From: a virus
Length of the DNA stretch: 47,578 nt
Virus record (IMG/VR): IMGVR_UViG_3300017783_000042
Coordinates: 1-47,578 of that record
Reading direction: 5' to 3' (one strand)
Shown here one piece after another: positions 30,979 through 40,007 of this stretch. The notes beneath the pieces are model-generated. The model saw only the letters and a program-made list of their open reading frames with translations. It did not search any database and had not been told where the DNA came from. How positions within the stretch are numbered: the first letter of the stretch is position 1; every line of letters starts with the position of its first letter. The translations under genes and the position numbers were made by a program.

Positions 30979-33900
30979 TGGATGGATGTATCTATATAAA
31001 AGTCGTTGAAAGACAGAATTATTCTACATGTGATAAGATGTATATTAAGAATGAGACGACCTCAGAGCAAGAATATACTTACACAGGATGTGACGGGTTT
31101 TCCTATACTAAATCTTTAGGGCCAGGAGAAGAAGCTTTTGAATGTGTTCAGACTGGTTCTAGTGTGACAGGCACGGTTTTTTCTGAGGTTAGAGGATTTT
31201 GTCCAGATACTACTTCAGTGAACCCAGACGACGTTTATTTAGATCTTCCTGAAGGATTTAATTTAAGGCAAACGAGAATATTGACTGAGTTAACTGAATT
31301 CAACCAATTGAAATTCGATTTTACTGTTGGATTTGATCTTCCAAATACTAGAAAAAATTATGATGCTCTCAAGGTTTATGCCAATCCAAATGTTCTAGAT
31401 AATGAATTTCAAGAAGTGAAGGTAGAAGTTGGTACAGGATCTCACATTATTACTCAATCAGAATTATATGTGAAGAGATATGGAGAGACTATTACGGTGG
31501 AATTAAGGCTTGCTGTAGATCATTGGGCAAGAGGAGCAAAAGATCTTTATTTGCACCAATTGACATATGGTAATTTCACAGTTACTCCAGCTAATGTTTT
31601 AGACGTAATTCAGAACCAAGAAATCTATGATAATACTAATACGAATTTTGAAGACCCAGCACATTTAGGAATATATTTTCCTTACTCTAATTTTGATAGA
31701 ATAATTAATGATTGGACTGCTACTTCTCCAGATAAATCTTATTACTTGCCTATAGAATTATGTCGACCATGGCATTATATAACAGGGTTATTAACAAGAG
31801 GTTTTTGCCAATTAGGATGGGCTTTTGAAAGTCCTTTATTTGAATCTGAAATTGGGAGAAAATTGATAGCATATATTGTTGATAAAGAGTATGGATTAAA
31901 AGGAGAAACCTACCTTACCAGGAAGACCAATCTAAATGTTCAGGCCACTATTGCTGTGCAAACAACTGGGGCACTAAATACGGTGAATAGAGTTCTTGTA
32001 CCATTCCCAAATGTAGTTACAAATCCAATAGGTAATTTCTCCCCAACAGGAGTCTACCAGGGTAGTGGAGAAATCAACGTAAAAGGAGTAGTAAAGTTTA
32101 ACCCAGGTGGTGGAGCTGAATCTATGTCTTTTACTTTAGGAAAATTAAAAGAAGGAGCTTCTTTAGGAGACCCTTCTCCATATGAGAAAGTTTATGCTCA
32201 TCAAGTATATGATAATTTTATTGAGGGGCAAGCGAATGAATTAGAATTCAACTTTGATGTGAAATCTATATCAATGACCAGCGAAGAACGTTTAGCGGTC
32301 GTCTGTGGGTCCTCAACGTCCTTAGCAGCAATATTTCTGGTAGATTCTGAAATAAACATAGAAGGAGTCAGGCCTTATTTCTTAGAGGGCACCGATGAAA
32401 GCATGTCAGGGATTATTGATAAGAATTATAAATTTTTAGATCTTTTGAAAGGCTTATCTCATCAATGGAATTTAAAGATTAAAACAGATTTTGCAAATAG
32501 AACAGTTGAGCTTTATCAACCATATACTGTGGATTTATGGGGAGAGAATGTTGATGGATTTTATTTAGAACAAACGATCGAAGATATAAACCATCTTTTA
32601 GATGTAGAAAGTGATGTAGTTACTACTCCAGAAACTACTCATCCAAGGTACCTGAAATTGATGTATGCAGATTCTAAAGAAAAGTCCATAGAAGATCTAG
32701 AATTAGCCGATGATTTATGGAGTAAAACTATTGACCTTGGAGAGAAGTTCACAACAGGAGAAACCAGGGAACTTAAGAATCCATTTTTCGAACCTTTATT
32801 TAATAATGGATATTATAATTATAGCGTTCCAATATTACATATTCCAGAGGTTACAAATACTGGAGAATTTACTTGGAATGTAGGGCCTAAGATTGCTATT
32901 AATTTTGGATATGTTAGACAGATATTCTCTAGCTCAGAAGAACCTACTTTGAGGATTGGGAAGTATGCAAATTCTACTACAAATCTAATTCCTACAGCTT
33001 CTATGTTTTGTCCATTAGAGTTAGGTACCATTCATGACGATAACACCTCAGCTGTGGCAATTCCAGAAGCTAATTTGGTTTTCCAAGTCAATCCAGAAGT
33101 TTATCAATATGATGTGCTAAAAAGTCTCTATGTTTTAGTTTATAAGAGATGGTTTTTAGAGCAGCTAAATAATTTAACTATTCAATATTTAGTGGATTTG
33201 ACTAACATGGAATATCTGAAAACTGACTTTAGAAATTATTATACTTTTCAGCATATGGGAAGGCCAGTTTCAGCAAGAATTTCTGAGATCTTAGATTTCC
33301 ATTTTTGTCGACAAATAATGACCCCAGTAAAGTTCATTCCACAAAGACAGCTAAGTGACATTTGTGACTTACTTCCTGAAGATACTGGAATTAATCTTCC
33401 ACCTACTTCTTTATGTCAAAATAACCCCACAATAATTTGTCAGAGATTCAATAATATTGACACTACTTGTACCCAGCTAACTTATAATGGAGTTCTTACG
33501 GTAGGGCTAATGTTTATTGAATTAGATGATGGAACTAATATAGGAGATCCTGCGGGATACGATGGAACTCAGGCATTGGCTGCAGCAAATGACTTAAAAA
33601 CATATGCTTTAGGAGAAGGTTATATAGTAGGATCTACGAGTGGAGGAGCTAACGGTGCTGGATGGATAGATTTTATCACATTATCTAATACAAATATTCC
33701 TGAGAATAGGTACCAGGTAAGATGGACTTCAACAAGTGGAGGTAATCCAATTAATGGAGTAGCAACGGGTTGTGTAACTACAGGATGTGAAGGCTTCTTA
33801 TTTACTATTGGAGGGACTAACAATTCTCCAATAGCTTCAGTTCTTTTTGAGTATAAATTAATTTCTGGAGGTGGTTGGATTACTCTTACAAATCTAACCA

Positions 33901-34607
33901 CTATTTCTGCTGAATTATGTGACATTACGGAAGACTTTTTGATTAGAGCAACAATTACATATGCTGCAGTAGATGGGGTGACCTGTGACCCTATAATGAC
34001 CCCAGAGAAATTAGTAGAACCTTGTCCAGATTATGATTTAGAGATAGAATGTGTAGATCTTTTAAAATATGTATCTTCTCAACCAGTTGCAGGAGTCCGT
34101 CCTAAATTAGTAATTCCTGGACAAATAACTAATTGGGAAGTAGATGAATATAGGGTTGACGGGTCTTCTAAATCCTATTTAGTTGATGGGAATACAGTGT
34201 ATGGAAATACCATTCAGGCTGGTAACGTTTCTTACTTATTTGAGTTCGATATTAAGATTGAAAATTGCCCCATTACTACTGTCTCAAAAACATGTATTGT
34301 GGCAACCACTCCTATAGTTCCAGATTGCAATCAAATAGATGCAAGAGTGACCTGCCAACCTGGACCAGTAAATGGAAGTGGATGGTGGATTTTTAATAAG
34401 GTTGGGTATCTCCCATTTGATAATGATAACTATATTAAATATAGAATTAGATTAACTACTTCACCTGATACTTTTGGACCTTGGCTAGTATGGGATGAGA
34501 CTTCAGAAATACAGGGGGATTATATCGAAGCAAGATGGTTTGTTCACTTCTGTGATGATGCTTGCCCATTTGTTTGTTCGACAGTCAAGATTTGTGATAT
34601 TGGATAA
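30978..34607 (+). CDS. Large tail/baseplate hub protein, 1209 aa
   Basis: A short N-terminal Cys-rich module (about 1-80: DGCIYIKV, TCDK, TGCDGF), then a long body with regular beta patterns (VYLDLPEGFNLRQTRIL, FTVGFDLPNTRKNYDALKVY) typical of Bacteroidota phage tail hubs. The C-terminal third (from about 800) has repeated Ig/FN3-like beta sandwiches with WITLTNLTT, EYKLIS and further cysteines, ending CSTVKICDIG. Likely a tail-associated, host-facing protein (Tal-like) or baseplate wedge. The whole-gene context (after Dit-like) supports this; no catalytic motif is seen. Confidence 0.6.
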   Translation: MDGCIYIKVVERQNYSTCDKMYIKNETTSEQEYTYTGCDGFSYTKSLGPGEEAFECVQTGSSVTGTVFSEVRGFCPDTTSVNPDDVYLDLPEGFNLRQTRILTELTEFNQLKFDFTVGFDLPNTRKNYDALKVYANPNVLDNEFQEVKVEVGTGSHIITQSELYVKRYGETITVELRLAVDHWARGAKDLYLHQLTYGNFTVTPANVLDVIQNQEIYDNTNTNFEDPAHLGIYFPYSNFDRIINDWTATSPDKSYYLPIELCRPWHYITGLLTRGFCQLGWAFESPLFESEIGRKLIAYIVDKEYGLKGETYLTRKTNLNVQATIAVQTTGALNTVNRVLVPFPNVVTNPIGNFSPTGVYQGSGEINVKGVVKFNPGGGAESMSFTLGKLKEGASLGDPSPYEKVYAHQVYDNFIEGQANELEFNFDVKSISMTSEERLAVVCGSSTSLAAIFLVDSEINIEGVRPYFLEGTDESMSGIIDKNYKFLDLLKGLSHQWNLKIKTDFANRTVELYQPYTVDLWGENVDGFYLEQTIEDINHLLDVESDVVTTPETTHPRYLKLMYADSKEKSIEDLELADDLWSKTIDLGEKFTTGETRELKNPFFEPLFNNGYYNYSVPILHIPEVTNTGEFTWNVGPKIAINFGYVRQIFSSSEEPTLRIGKYANSTTNLIPTASMFCPLELGTIHDDNTSAVAIPEANLVFQVNPEVYQYDVLKSLYVLVYKRWFLEQLNNLTIQYLVDLTNMEYLKTDFRNYYTFQHMGRPVSARISEILDFHFCRQIMTPVKFIPQRQLSDICDLLPEDTGINLPPTSLCQNNPTIICQRFNNIDTTCTQLTYNGVLTVGLMFIELDDGTNIGDPAGYDGTQALAAANDLKTYALGEGYIVGSTSGGANGAGWIDFITLSNTNIPENRYQVRWTSTSGGNPINGVATGCVTTGCEGFLFTIGGTNNSPIASVLFEYKLISGGGWITLTNLTTISAELCDITEDFLIRATITYAAVDGVTCDPIMTPEKLVEPCPDYDLEIECVDLLKYVSSQPVAGVRPKLVIPGQITNWEVDEYRVDGSSKSYLVDGNTVYGNTIQAGNVSYLFEFDIKIENCPITTVSKTCIVATTPIVPDCNQIDARVTCQPGPVNGSGWWIFNKVGYLPFDNDNYIKYRIRLTTSPDTFGPWLVWDETSEIQGDYIEARWFVHFCDDACPFVCSTVKICDIG

Positions 34608-34624
34608 TTAAAAAAATTAGAAAA

Positions 34625-34933
34625 ATGAATTTAACAGAGATTAATGAAATCAAAAGAAAATTGCTGATAAAACATTACTCAGCAATCAATGCTAGTGGAC
34701 TTGCTGAAAAGATTTATGATAATGTCCCTGGGACTCAAGAAATGGTAGATTCTACCGTTATAGGAATGGCTCCTCTGGAATCCAGTAAGACCATCTGGCA
34801 AACTTTATTTATATTTCTGGAACATATGTTGACAACCTATCACAATGGCCAGAAATTCACCTTTAAATGGCACCACTTTGCTAGACACATTAAGACGTTG
34901 AAATTGGTGGTAAAAATCTTTCAGAATTTATGA
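34625..34933 (+). CDS. Hypothetical late protein, 102 aa
   Basis: Helical, with aromatic and His-rich C-terminus (KWHHFARHIKTLK). No motif recognised. Starts 17 nt after the hub gene and ends in an ATGA overlap with the next gene. Confidence 0.55.
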   Translation: MNLTEINEIKRKLLIKHYSAINASGLAEKIYDNVPGTQEMVDSTVIGMAPLESSKTIWQTLFIFLEHMLTTYHNGQKFTFKWHHFARHIKTLKLVVKIFQNL

Positions 34934-35322
34934 TGGCCGTAGTGAAAATAGATAAAGGAAAAATGACCTTTGTCAGAAAATATACCCAGGGAGAAAAGAT
35001 GAAGCCAGGAGAATTAGCTTTTGAAATAGAAAGCATTGACCAATTGAAGCGTCATAATTCTAGAATTAAAGTGAATTCTCCTAGGAAAATAATCAAGTAT
35101 AGAAATCAGAATGTGGAAGAGTGGGATTGGTCTAAAATATCTTCTGAAAAATTACTAGAAATCAAGAAACATTATTCTACTCAAACTTGGCCAAAAATTA
35201 TGAAAATTCATAATGAATTAAAACTCACTGAGCAGGTTTATTGTTGCGAATCTTATGTCGACCATATCAAAATAAATATAGAAAAATATCTACCTAATGT
35301 GGAACTTTCAAAATTTACCTAA
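34930..35322 (+). CDS. Hypothetical protein with YCC module, 130 aa
   Basis: Lys-rich N-terminus and a C-terminal module (WPKIMKIHNELKLTEQVYCC) shared with the next gene. The stretch ends in a helical segment. Double Cys at the end of the module. It overlaps the next gene by 26 nt. The HTH-like helix pattern suggests a small regulator or DNA-binding protein, but not strongly. Confidence 0.55.
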   Translation: MMAVVKIDKGKMTFVRKYTQGEKMKPGELAFEIESIDQLKRHNSRIKVNSPRKIIKYRNQNVEEWDWSKISSEKLLEIKKHYSTQTWPKIMKIHNELKLTEQVYCCESYVDHIKINIEKYLPNVELSKFT

Positions 35323-35512
35323 AGATAAATATAACGAAGCAATTGAGGCAGTAGAGAATTATAATTTTAAAAAACTTTTGCTATTACATAATAAATATAA
35401 ATTAAGTCCTTACTCTTACTGCTGTGGGTCTGATAATATTCTCTACAGATTTTTTAAGAACGCAATTGAAAAAAACATAATATGGAAGATAAAGAACACA
35501 AACGAAGAATGA
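35297..35512 (+). CDS. Hypothetical protein with YCC module, 71 aa (paralogue)
   Basis: FKKLLLLHNKYKLSPYSYCC aligns without gaps with WPKIMKIHNELKLTEQVYCC of the preceding protein, so the two genes are diverged tandem duplicates. Overlaps the next gene by 31 nt. Confidence 0.55.
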   Translation: MWNFQNLPKDKYNEAIEAVENYNFKKLLLLHNKYKLSPYSYCCGSDNILYRFFKNAIEKNIIWKIKNTNEE

Positions 35513-35715
35513 TTCTAAAGCTCATTCAAAAAGCTGGTATTGACATAGATTCATTACCCTCTACTGCAGTTCATGCATTTAGAGAAATCCCCTACAAAAC
35601 TTTAGTGAAAAGCTTAGTCCTAGAAGATCGAGAGAAAGGCTTGACTTTTGGTCAATTATCGATTAAATATAAATTGAGTATAAGACAGATAAAGTTTATC
35701 TGTTCTTCAATTTAA
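35482..35715 (+). CDS. Small HTH protein, 77 aa
   Basis: The C-terminus LTFGQLSIKYKLSIRQIKFI reads as a helix-turn-helix (GQLSIKY-KLS-IRQIKFI), with a helical, charged N-terminus. The preceding proteins share a K-x-K-L-S motif at the same place. It is likely a DNA-binding regulator of late gene timing, which is inference from motif and position. Confidence 0.5.
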   Translation: MEDKEHKRRMILKLIQKAGIDIDSLPSTAVHAFREIPYKTLVKSLVLEDREKGLTFGQLSIKYKLSIRQIKFICSSI

Positions 35716-35737
35716 TTGTGAACATAAAAAATTTATT

Positions 35738-36460
35738 ATGAGTAGAAACGTGATGCCTAAAACATCCAACAAAAAGCTCCAGAATTTCTGGAAAAATGAT
35801 GAGACAAATGTCTTAATAGTAGGAGATCCTCACACTCCATTTGATCTAGACCATTATTTAGATTTTTTAGTTGAAACCTACCATCGATATAATTGCATGA
35901 AAGTGATTTTTATTGGTGATGTAATTGATAATCATTACGCTTCATTTCATGACTCAGAATTAGAAGCTCTGAACGTAGATGAAGAGTTAGATTTTGCGAT
36001 CAAAAGATTGTCAAGATATTATGCAGTATTTCCAGAAGCTGATGTGATTTTAGGCAACCATGATAGGTTGATAATGAGAAAAGCAAAAATAGGTGGGATT
36101 AGTTGTAAATGGTTAAGAGATTTAAAAGAAGTTTTAGAAGTTCCGAATTGGGAATTCCATACTGAATTAATATTTGATAATGTTCTATACATTCATGGAG
36201 AAGCTGGAACAGCTAGATCTAAAGCAAAAGCTGAATTAATGTCAGTAGTACAAGGACATAGGCATTCAGAACTTTATTGTGAGTATATCATTGGAACGGC
36301 CTTGAGAATATTCGGCATGCAAGTAGGGTGTGGAATTGACCATGAACAATATGCTTTTGCTTATGCTAAAGCAGGAAAGAAGCCAGCAATAGGATGTGGA
36401 GTTGTTTTAGGGGGTCATACTGGTATAGCAGTACCAATGATTCTTGAAAAATACCAATAG
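35738..36460 (+). CDS. Calcineurin-like metallophosphoesterase
   Basis: 240 aa. Metal-binding motifs in order: GDPHTP (D30, H32), GDVIDNH (D61, N65), GNHD (N107, H108, D109), YIHGE and GHRHS. This is the two-metal phosphoesterase fold, but distinct from the SbcD-like protein at 1491 in sequence and context. Phage proteins of this type may be nucleases or phosphatases; substrate unknown. It ends the tail-side operon, and a 142-nt intergenic gap with a promoter follows. Confidence 0.85.
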   Translation: MSRNVMPKTSNKKLQNFWKNDETNVLIVGDPHTPFDLDHYLDFLVETYHRYNCMKVIFIGDVIDNHYASFHDSELEALNVDEELDFAIKRLSRYYAVFPEADVILGNHDRLIMRKAKIGGISCKWLRDLKEVLEVPNWEFHTELIFDNVLYIHGEAGTARSKAKAELMSVVQGHRHSELYCEYIIGTALRIFGMQVGCGIDHEQYAFAYAKAGKKPAIGCGVVLGGHTGIAVPMILEKYQ

Positions 36461-36476
36461 AACGTTCTGCCGTCCA

Positions 36477-36540
36477 TTCTAAGATAGCTTTATTTGGTTT
36501 TAGTCATATCATTCAGATTCAGACAAAAAGTGTCTTAGAA
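36477..36540. promoter_or_regulatory. Competing hairpins before the head operon
   Basis: TTCTAAGA (36477-36484) pairs with TCTTAGAA (36533-36540), and AGACA/TGTCT (36521-36525 with 36531-36535) forms a smaller stem using part of the same sequence. No clear T-run follows. Perhaps 3'-end formation for the upstream unit. Confidence 0.35.
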
Positions 36541-36576
36541 GCGTTTAAAATGTTTTAATCTTATAAAGGGATAGCT

Positions 36577-36584
36577 TATATTTG
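36577..36584 (+). promoter_or_regulatory. Promoter of the head operon
   Basis: TATATTTG fits the Bacteroidota -7 consensus TAnnTTTG exactly and lies 18 nt before the ATG of the protease gene. The -33 element is not obvious. Recognition by the host housekeeping sigma factor is plausible. Confidence 0.55.
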
Positions 36585-36602
36585 TAATATAAATTTTCAA
36601 AT

Positions 36603-37508
36603 ATGTCAAAAAAGAATAATCAAATTTCTAGAAAGGAGCAAGCATTTTTCAGATTCTTAGCTGGACAAAGTTTGCATGTTGAACCTATGTATGGAGTTCA
36701 AGAATTTGAGAAAGTTTTATTGATCTCAGAGCTCCAAAATAGTTCTGAAGAAAATATTTGCCAAGCTGAAAAAGATAAGACTCAGCAAATTCACATTTAT
36801 TCTAGTGATGGAAACCTTATAGGAAATTATTCTAATTTAGATGAAATCCCAAAAAATTCAGTTGCTGTGATTGGAATGTCGGGAGTAATGATGAATCAAG
36901 ATGCTATGTGTTCTTATGGGATGAAAAGTATGGATAAAAATCTAAGAAAACTTTATTCAGACAATAAGATAAAGGGTATCATAATGGACATAGATACTGG
37001 AGGGGGACAATCAACTGCCGGAGATATTCTTTTTAATGCAATCCAGGACAGGAATAAACCTGTTATAATTCACACTACTTTACTAGCTTCAGCCGGAATC
37101 AAAGGCACTTTAGCAGCTGACGAAATTATCGCAGCTTCTACTTCTACTTTGGTAGGGTCAATTGGGACTATGATGACTATGCCAAAATGGTATATCGAAG
37201 ATAAAAAAGAAAATAATATAGAACTATATTCAGAAACTTCAGATGGGAAAAATTCTGCCTGGAGAGCTTTGAAAAATGGAAATTTTCAACCTTATATTGA
37301 CCAGCTGACAAAGAATGATGAAATGTTCATGAAGCAAGTTAGAAAGTATAGACCATTGAAGGGAACTCCGAATGAGAGAAAAAAGACTTTAGATGGATCA
37401 GTGTTCTCAGCTTCTGAAGCAAAAACTAGAGGATTAGTAGATGGGATTGGTTCTTTGAATTATGCAATCAAAAGATTGAATTCTCATCTGTCTTATTTCA
37501 AGAAATAA
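36603..37508 (+). CDS. Prohead protease, S49/SppA-like
   Basis: 301 aa. The ClpP/crotonase-fold serine protease signature is clear: VAVIGMSGVM, GIIMDIDTGGGQSTAG, then LLASAGIKG with nucleophile S163, GSIGT (185-189) and a Lys in YIEDKKE (201/202) at the usual catalytic Lys position; RGLVDGIGS closes the domain. In phages such proteases trim scaffold or capsid proteins during maturation. It is the first gene of the head operon, directly before the scaffold-like and capsid genes. Confidence 0.82.
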   Translation: MSKKNNQISRKEQAFFRFLAGQSLHVEPMYGVQEFEKVLLISELQNSSEENICQAEKDKTQQIHIYSSDGNLIGNYSNLDEIPKNSVAVIGMSGVMMNQDAMCSYGMKSMDKNLRKLYSDNKIKGIIMDIDTGGGQSTAGDILFNAIQDRNKPVIIHTTLLASAGIKGTLAADEIIAASTSTLVGSIGTMMTMPKWYIEDKKENNIELYSETSDGKNSAWRALKNGNFQPYIDQLTKNDEMFMKQVRKYRPLKGTPNERKKTLDGSVFSASEAKTRGLVDGIGSLNYAIKRLNSHLSYFKK

Positions 37509-37538
37509 CAAATCTAGAAAAAGTGATATTAATATAGG

Positions 37539-37559
37539 TCCACCCTATGTCGCACACTT
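37539..37559 (-). repeat. GCGACATAGGGT element, copy C (inverted)
   Basis: The reverse complement of 37539-37559 is identical to 23011-23031. It lies in the 98-nt gap between protease and scaffold genes. Locally ATAGG (37534-37538) and CCTAT (37544-37548) can form a small stem. Confidence 0.65.
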
Positions 37560-37606
37560 ACAAGATTTTAAAGATATTTTTTAATTTTTAGAAAACTTTT
37601 TTTACG

Positions 37607-38116
37607 ATGAATTGGTTACAAAAAACGATTACTCAGTTCAACCGAATCCACGGGACTTCTCATGCAATTGATATGAGCGAAGCGGAATTTACGGCTGAAA
37701 TGGAAAATCACCAAACAGTAATCGAAGCCATTGAAATGAGCGGTGATCAAACTGCAGATTTTGAATCAAGACTAACTGCTCTTGAGAACAAAACTCCAGA
37801 AGGATTCGTCTCTCAAGAGGCTTACGATACTAAAGTCGGAGAATTAAATTCTTCAATTCAAACTTTAGAAACCACAGTAGCAACCTTGAAAGCTACTACA
37901 GAAACAAATTCAACTGCTATCTCAACTGCAAAGACTGAGCTTGCGACAGAAATTAATTCTGTGAAAGGAACTCAATCAGGAACTCAGACGACTGATGTCA
38001 ATGGAGATCCAATTACCGGCAAATTAGGAGCTGTCGAAACTGAAGATAAATCTAAAATGTCTATTGACATGGCAGAAGTATTCCAGGGCGAAATTGTTCC
38101 AGGATTAGGCCTTTAA
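37607..38116 (+). CDS. Scaffolding-like protein
   Basis: 169 aa. The N-terminus is followed by a Glu/Thr/Ser-rich helical coiled-coil region (about 45-125: SRLTALENK, SSIQTLETTVATLKATT) and a short hydrophobic C-terminus (GEIVPGLGL). Position between the protease and the capsid gene, coiled coil and small size fit a scaffold cleaved by the S49 protease. No sequence family assigned. Confidence 0.6.
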   Translation: MNWLQKTITQFNRIHGTSHAIDMSEAEFTAEMENHQTVIEAIEMSGDQTADFESRLTALENKTPEGFVSQEAYDTKVGELNSSIQTLETTVATLKATTETNSTAISTAKTELATEINSVKGTQSGTQTTDVNGDPITGKLGAVETEDKSKMSIDMAEVFQGEIVPGLGL

Positions 38117-38151
38117 GAATCCTTATTTTTTAAACTAAAAATTTTTACAAA

Positions 38152-39378
38152 ATGTCTTTTACATTAGAAGGAGATTTCGGGTCAGCTATCTTTTCAACTA
38201 ACGGGAATTCTCGGTACTTGGAATTGGACACAGCCGCTTCCTTAAATTTCTTTAAAAAAATCTCAATACTTAAGACGAATATCACTCAGAATTCATTTGG
38301 GTTATTCTCTTTTGTGTATGCTCCTCGTCAAACAGAAGCAAGATTTGCTAGTTTATCTGTGCCAAAGCATTTACTGTCTAAACGGACAAATGGATGTGTA
38401 TGGAATCCGAAAGGAAAAGTGAACCAGCGAACAACTACTATCGGAATGTCTCCGATCGAATACAATGGAGAACAATGTCCAGATGCTTACTTAGGTGACT
38501 GTTTGGAAAAAATCATGGGCTCTGGAAATGATATTCGAGATATCTTCGCAACTGAAGAAGGTAGAATTTTATTCTCTCAAATTGTTTCTTTGCTTTACCA
38601 AGGATTAGGAAATTCTTTCTATGATTTAGTTTGGTATGGACAACATCCATTAATCACAGATGCTGATACAAATGATTGGTATGCTGTAGATGATCAAGAA
38701 TGGGCAGATTATAAAGATCAGCAAGATGCAGCTGGTGGAATTATGACAATGGTTGATGGTTTCAAAACTCAGGGATTAGCAAACTATAATGTTGATATCC
38801 CTGTTGCAGATATTTCTGCTGATGGTACTGCATTTATTGGATCAGCAACAGCTCATTTCGATGATGTTCTTGCGGCTCAAAATACAGAAATGAAAATGGC
38901 TTCTAAAAGACCTAGTCTTGACGGGAGAATGAACAAATCTGTTCTTTTGACTGATGCTCGAATTTATGCAAAGTACGAAGAGGAAATGCAAGCTAAATTC
39001 CCAACACTTCCTGAGATGTTCAGATATTTCTATAATGGAAAATTTTGTCAAGCTGCTGGATGTGACGGAGCTGCTCCAGTTGAAGGAGTTTTGAAATACA
39101 AAGGCCATTTAGTGGTTTGTATGGACGAATGGCAAGAATTTAATGATATAACTGGTACTAATACTTTCCGGACCTTAGCTGTAACGCCAGGTGTCTTAGG
39201 ATTGGCTTTTGATGTGCCAGATGTTAAGCAATTTTCAGGAATGGGAATGCGTATCACTCAACATTTAGATTCTCCTTGGAAAGGGAAAATTTTCATGGAT
39301 ACGACTTTCAAAATTGGTCCTGGTATCATTGATGAAAATTATCTTGTGAATGCTTCTCGAACTTTTGTTCCTGAATAA
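38152..39378 (+). CDS. Major capsid protein (probable)
   Basis: 408 aa. The gene follows protease and scaffold and ends in its own terminator, the usual place and size for an HK97-fold capsid protein. Seen directly: N-terminal strand-rich segment, a long acidic region around SGNDIRDIFATEEGRILF, and a C-terminal IGPGIIDENYLVNASRTF. A few isolated cysteines are present. HK97 identity is from context; I do not see a diagnostic motif. Confidence 0.75.
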   Translation: MSFTLEGDFGSAIFSTNGNSRYLELDTAASLNFFKKISILKTNITQNSFGLFSFVYAPRQTEARFASLSVPKHLLSKRTNGCVWNPKGKVNQRTTTIGMSPIEYNGEQCPDAYLGDCLEKIMGSGNDIRDIFATEEGRILFSQIVSLLYQGLGNSFYDLVWYGQHPLITDADTNDWYAVDDQEWADYKDQQDAAGGIMTMVDGFKTQGLANYNVDIPVADISADGTAFIGSATAHFDDVLAAQNTEMKMASKRPSLDGRMNKSVLLTDARIYAKYEEEMQAKFPTLPEMFRYFYNGKFCQAAGCDGAAPVEGVLKYKGHLVVCMDEWQEFNDITGTNTFRTLAVTPGVLGLAFDVPDVKQFSGMGMRITQHLDSPWKGKIFMDTTFKIGPGIIDENYLVNASRTFVPE

Positions 39379-39402
39379 TCATAAAACTCAAATTTATAAC
39401 TA

Positions 39403-39436
39403 AGAAAAATCTATCTTTTGAAGGGTAGGTTTTTCT
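39403..39436 (+). terminator. Terminator after the capsid gene
   Basis: GAAAAATCTAT/GGGTAGGTTTTTC arms (39404-39436) form an imperfect stem with the T-run inside the 3' arm. Partial read-through would lower downstream gene dose relative to the capsid. Confidence 0.5.
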
Positions 39437-39454
39437 TCAAAATTTTAAAATAAA

Positions 39455-40006
39455 ATGGCTTGTAGATTAGTAGATTTAAGTGCAGCAGGAAATTGTCGAG
39501 ATATCGACGGTGGAATTGCTGTCTCCTACATTGCAGAACTAGCAGATGTGACTGACGTTACTATCGATGGTGCTGGAGTCGTTACGAATTTTGTCATGGG
39601 AACTGTTGGAAAATGGGTCAAATACGAATTCGATACTGACGACGATACTGCGTCTTATAATCAGCCTGGTACACGGACTGGTAATAAGCATACTACTGAA
39701 CAGACAGCAGCTTTTAAATTTGGAGGAGTTACAGCTACTTCAGTCGATTTCGCAAATGGAATTATCCAATGTTGTGAATTGGTTGCAGTGCACTTTTTCA
39801 ATTCAGGAGTTGCCTTAGTTCAAGGGATTCAATATGATGAAGATTTGACAGAATGGAAAGTTTCAAAGAAAGCTTTGAAAGCTACTATCAATGTCTTATC
39901 AGATACTGGAGATAATGAAGATCGTACAGAGGTTCAATTGATTTCAACGGCTAAAACTTTTAGTCAAACAACTAGTTTGACAAGAGCAGCAATAGAAGCT
40001 TTATAA
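39455..40006 (+). CDS. Tail tube-like structural protein (tentative)
   Basis: 183 aa, beta-rich: starts MACRLVDLSAAGNCRDIDGG, YIAELADVTDVTIDGAGVVT, then KWVKYEFDTD and a QCCELV pair. The start (MAC..., C-R-D, then IAELADVT) resembles Bacteroidota phage tail-tube proteins. If so it would be separated from the tape measure and chaperone genes by many kilobases, since it lies next to the capsid gene. A head decoration protein is the alternative. Confidence 0.5.
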   Translation: MACRLVDLSAAGNCRDIDGGIAVSYIAELADVTDVTIDGAGVVTNFVMGTVGKWVKYEFDTDDDTASYNQPGTRTGNKHTTEQTAAFKFGGVTATSVDFANGIIQCCELVAVHFFNSGVALVQGIQYDEDLTEWKVSKKALKATINVLSDTGDNEDRTEVQLISTAKTFSQTTSLTRAAIEAL

Positions 40007-40007
40007 T

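Noticed and set aside
39567-39818. 83-codon + strand frame inside the gene at 39455
   Set aside because: Fully contained in a longer, better-placed gene, with leucine/serine-rich composition typical of a shifted frame.
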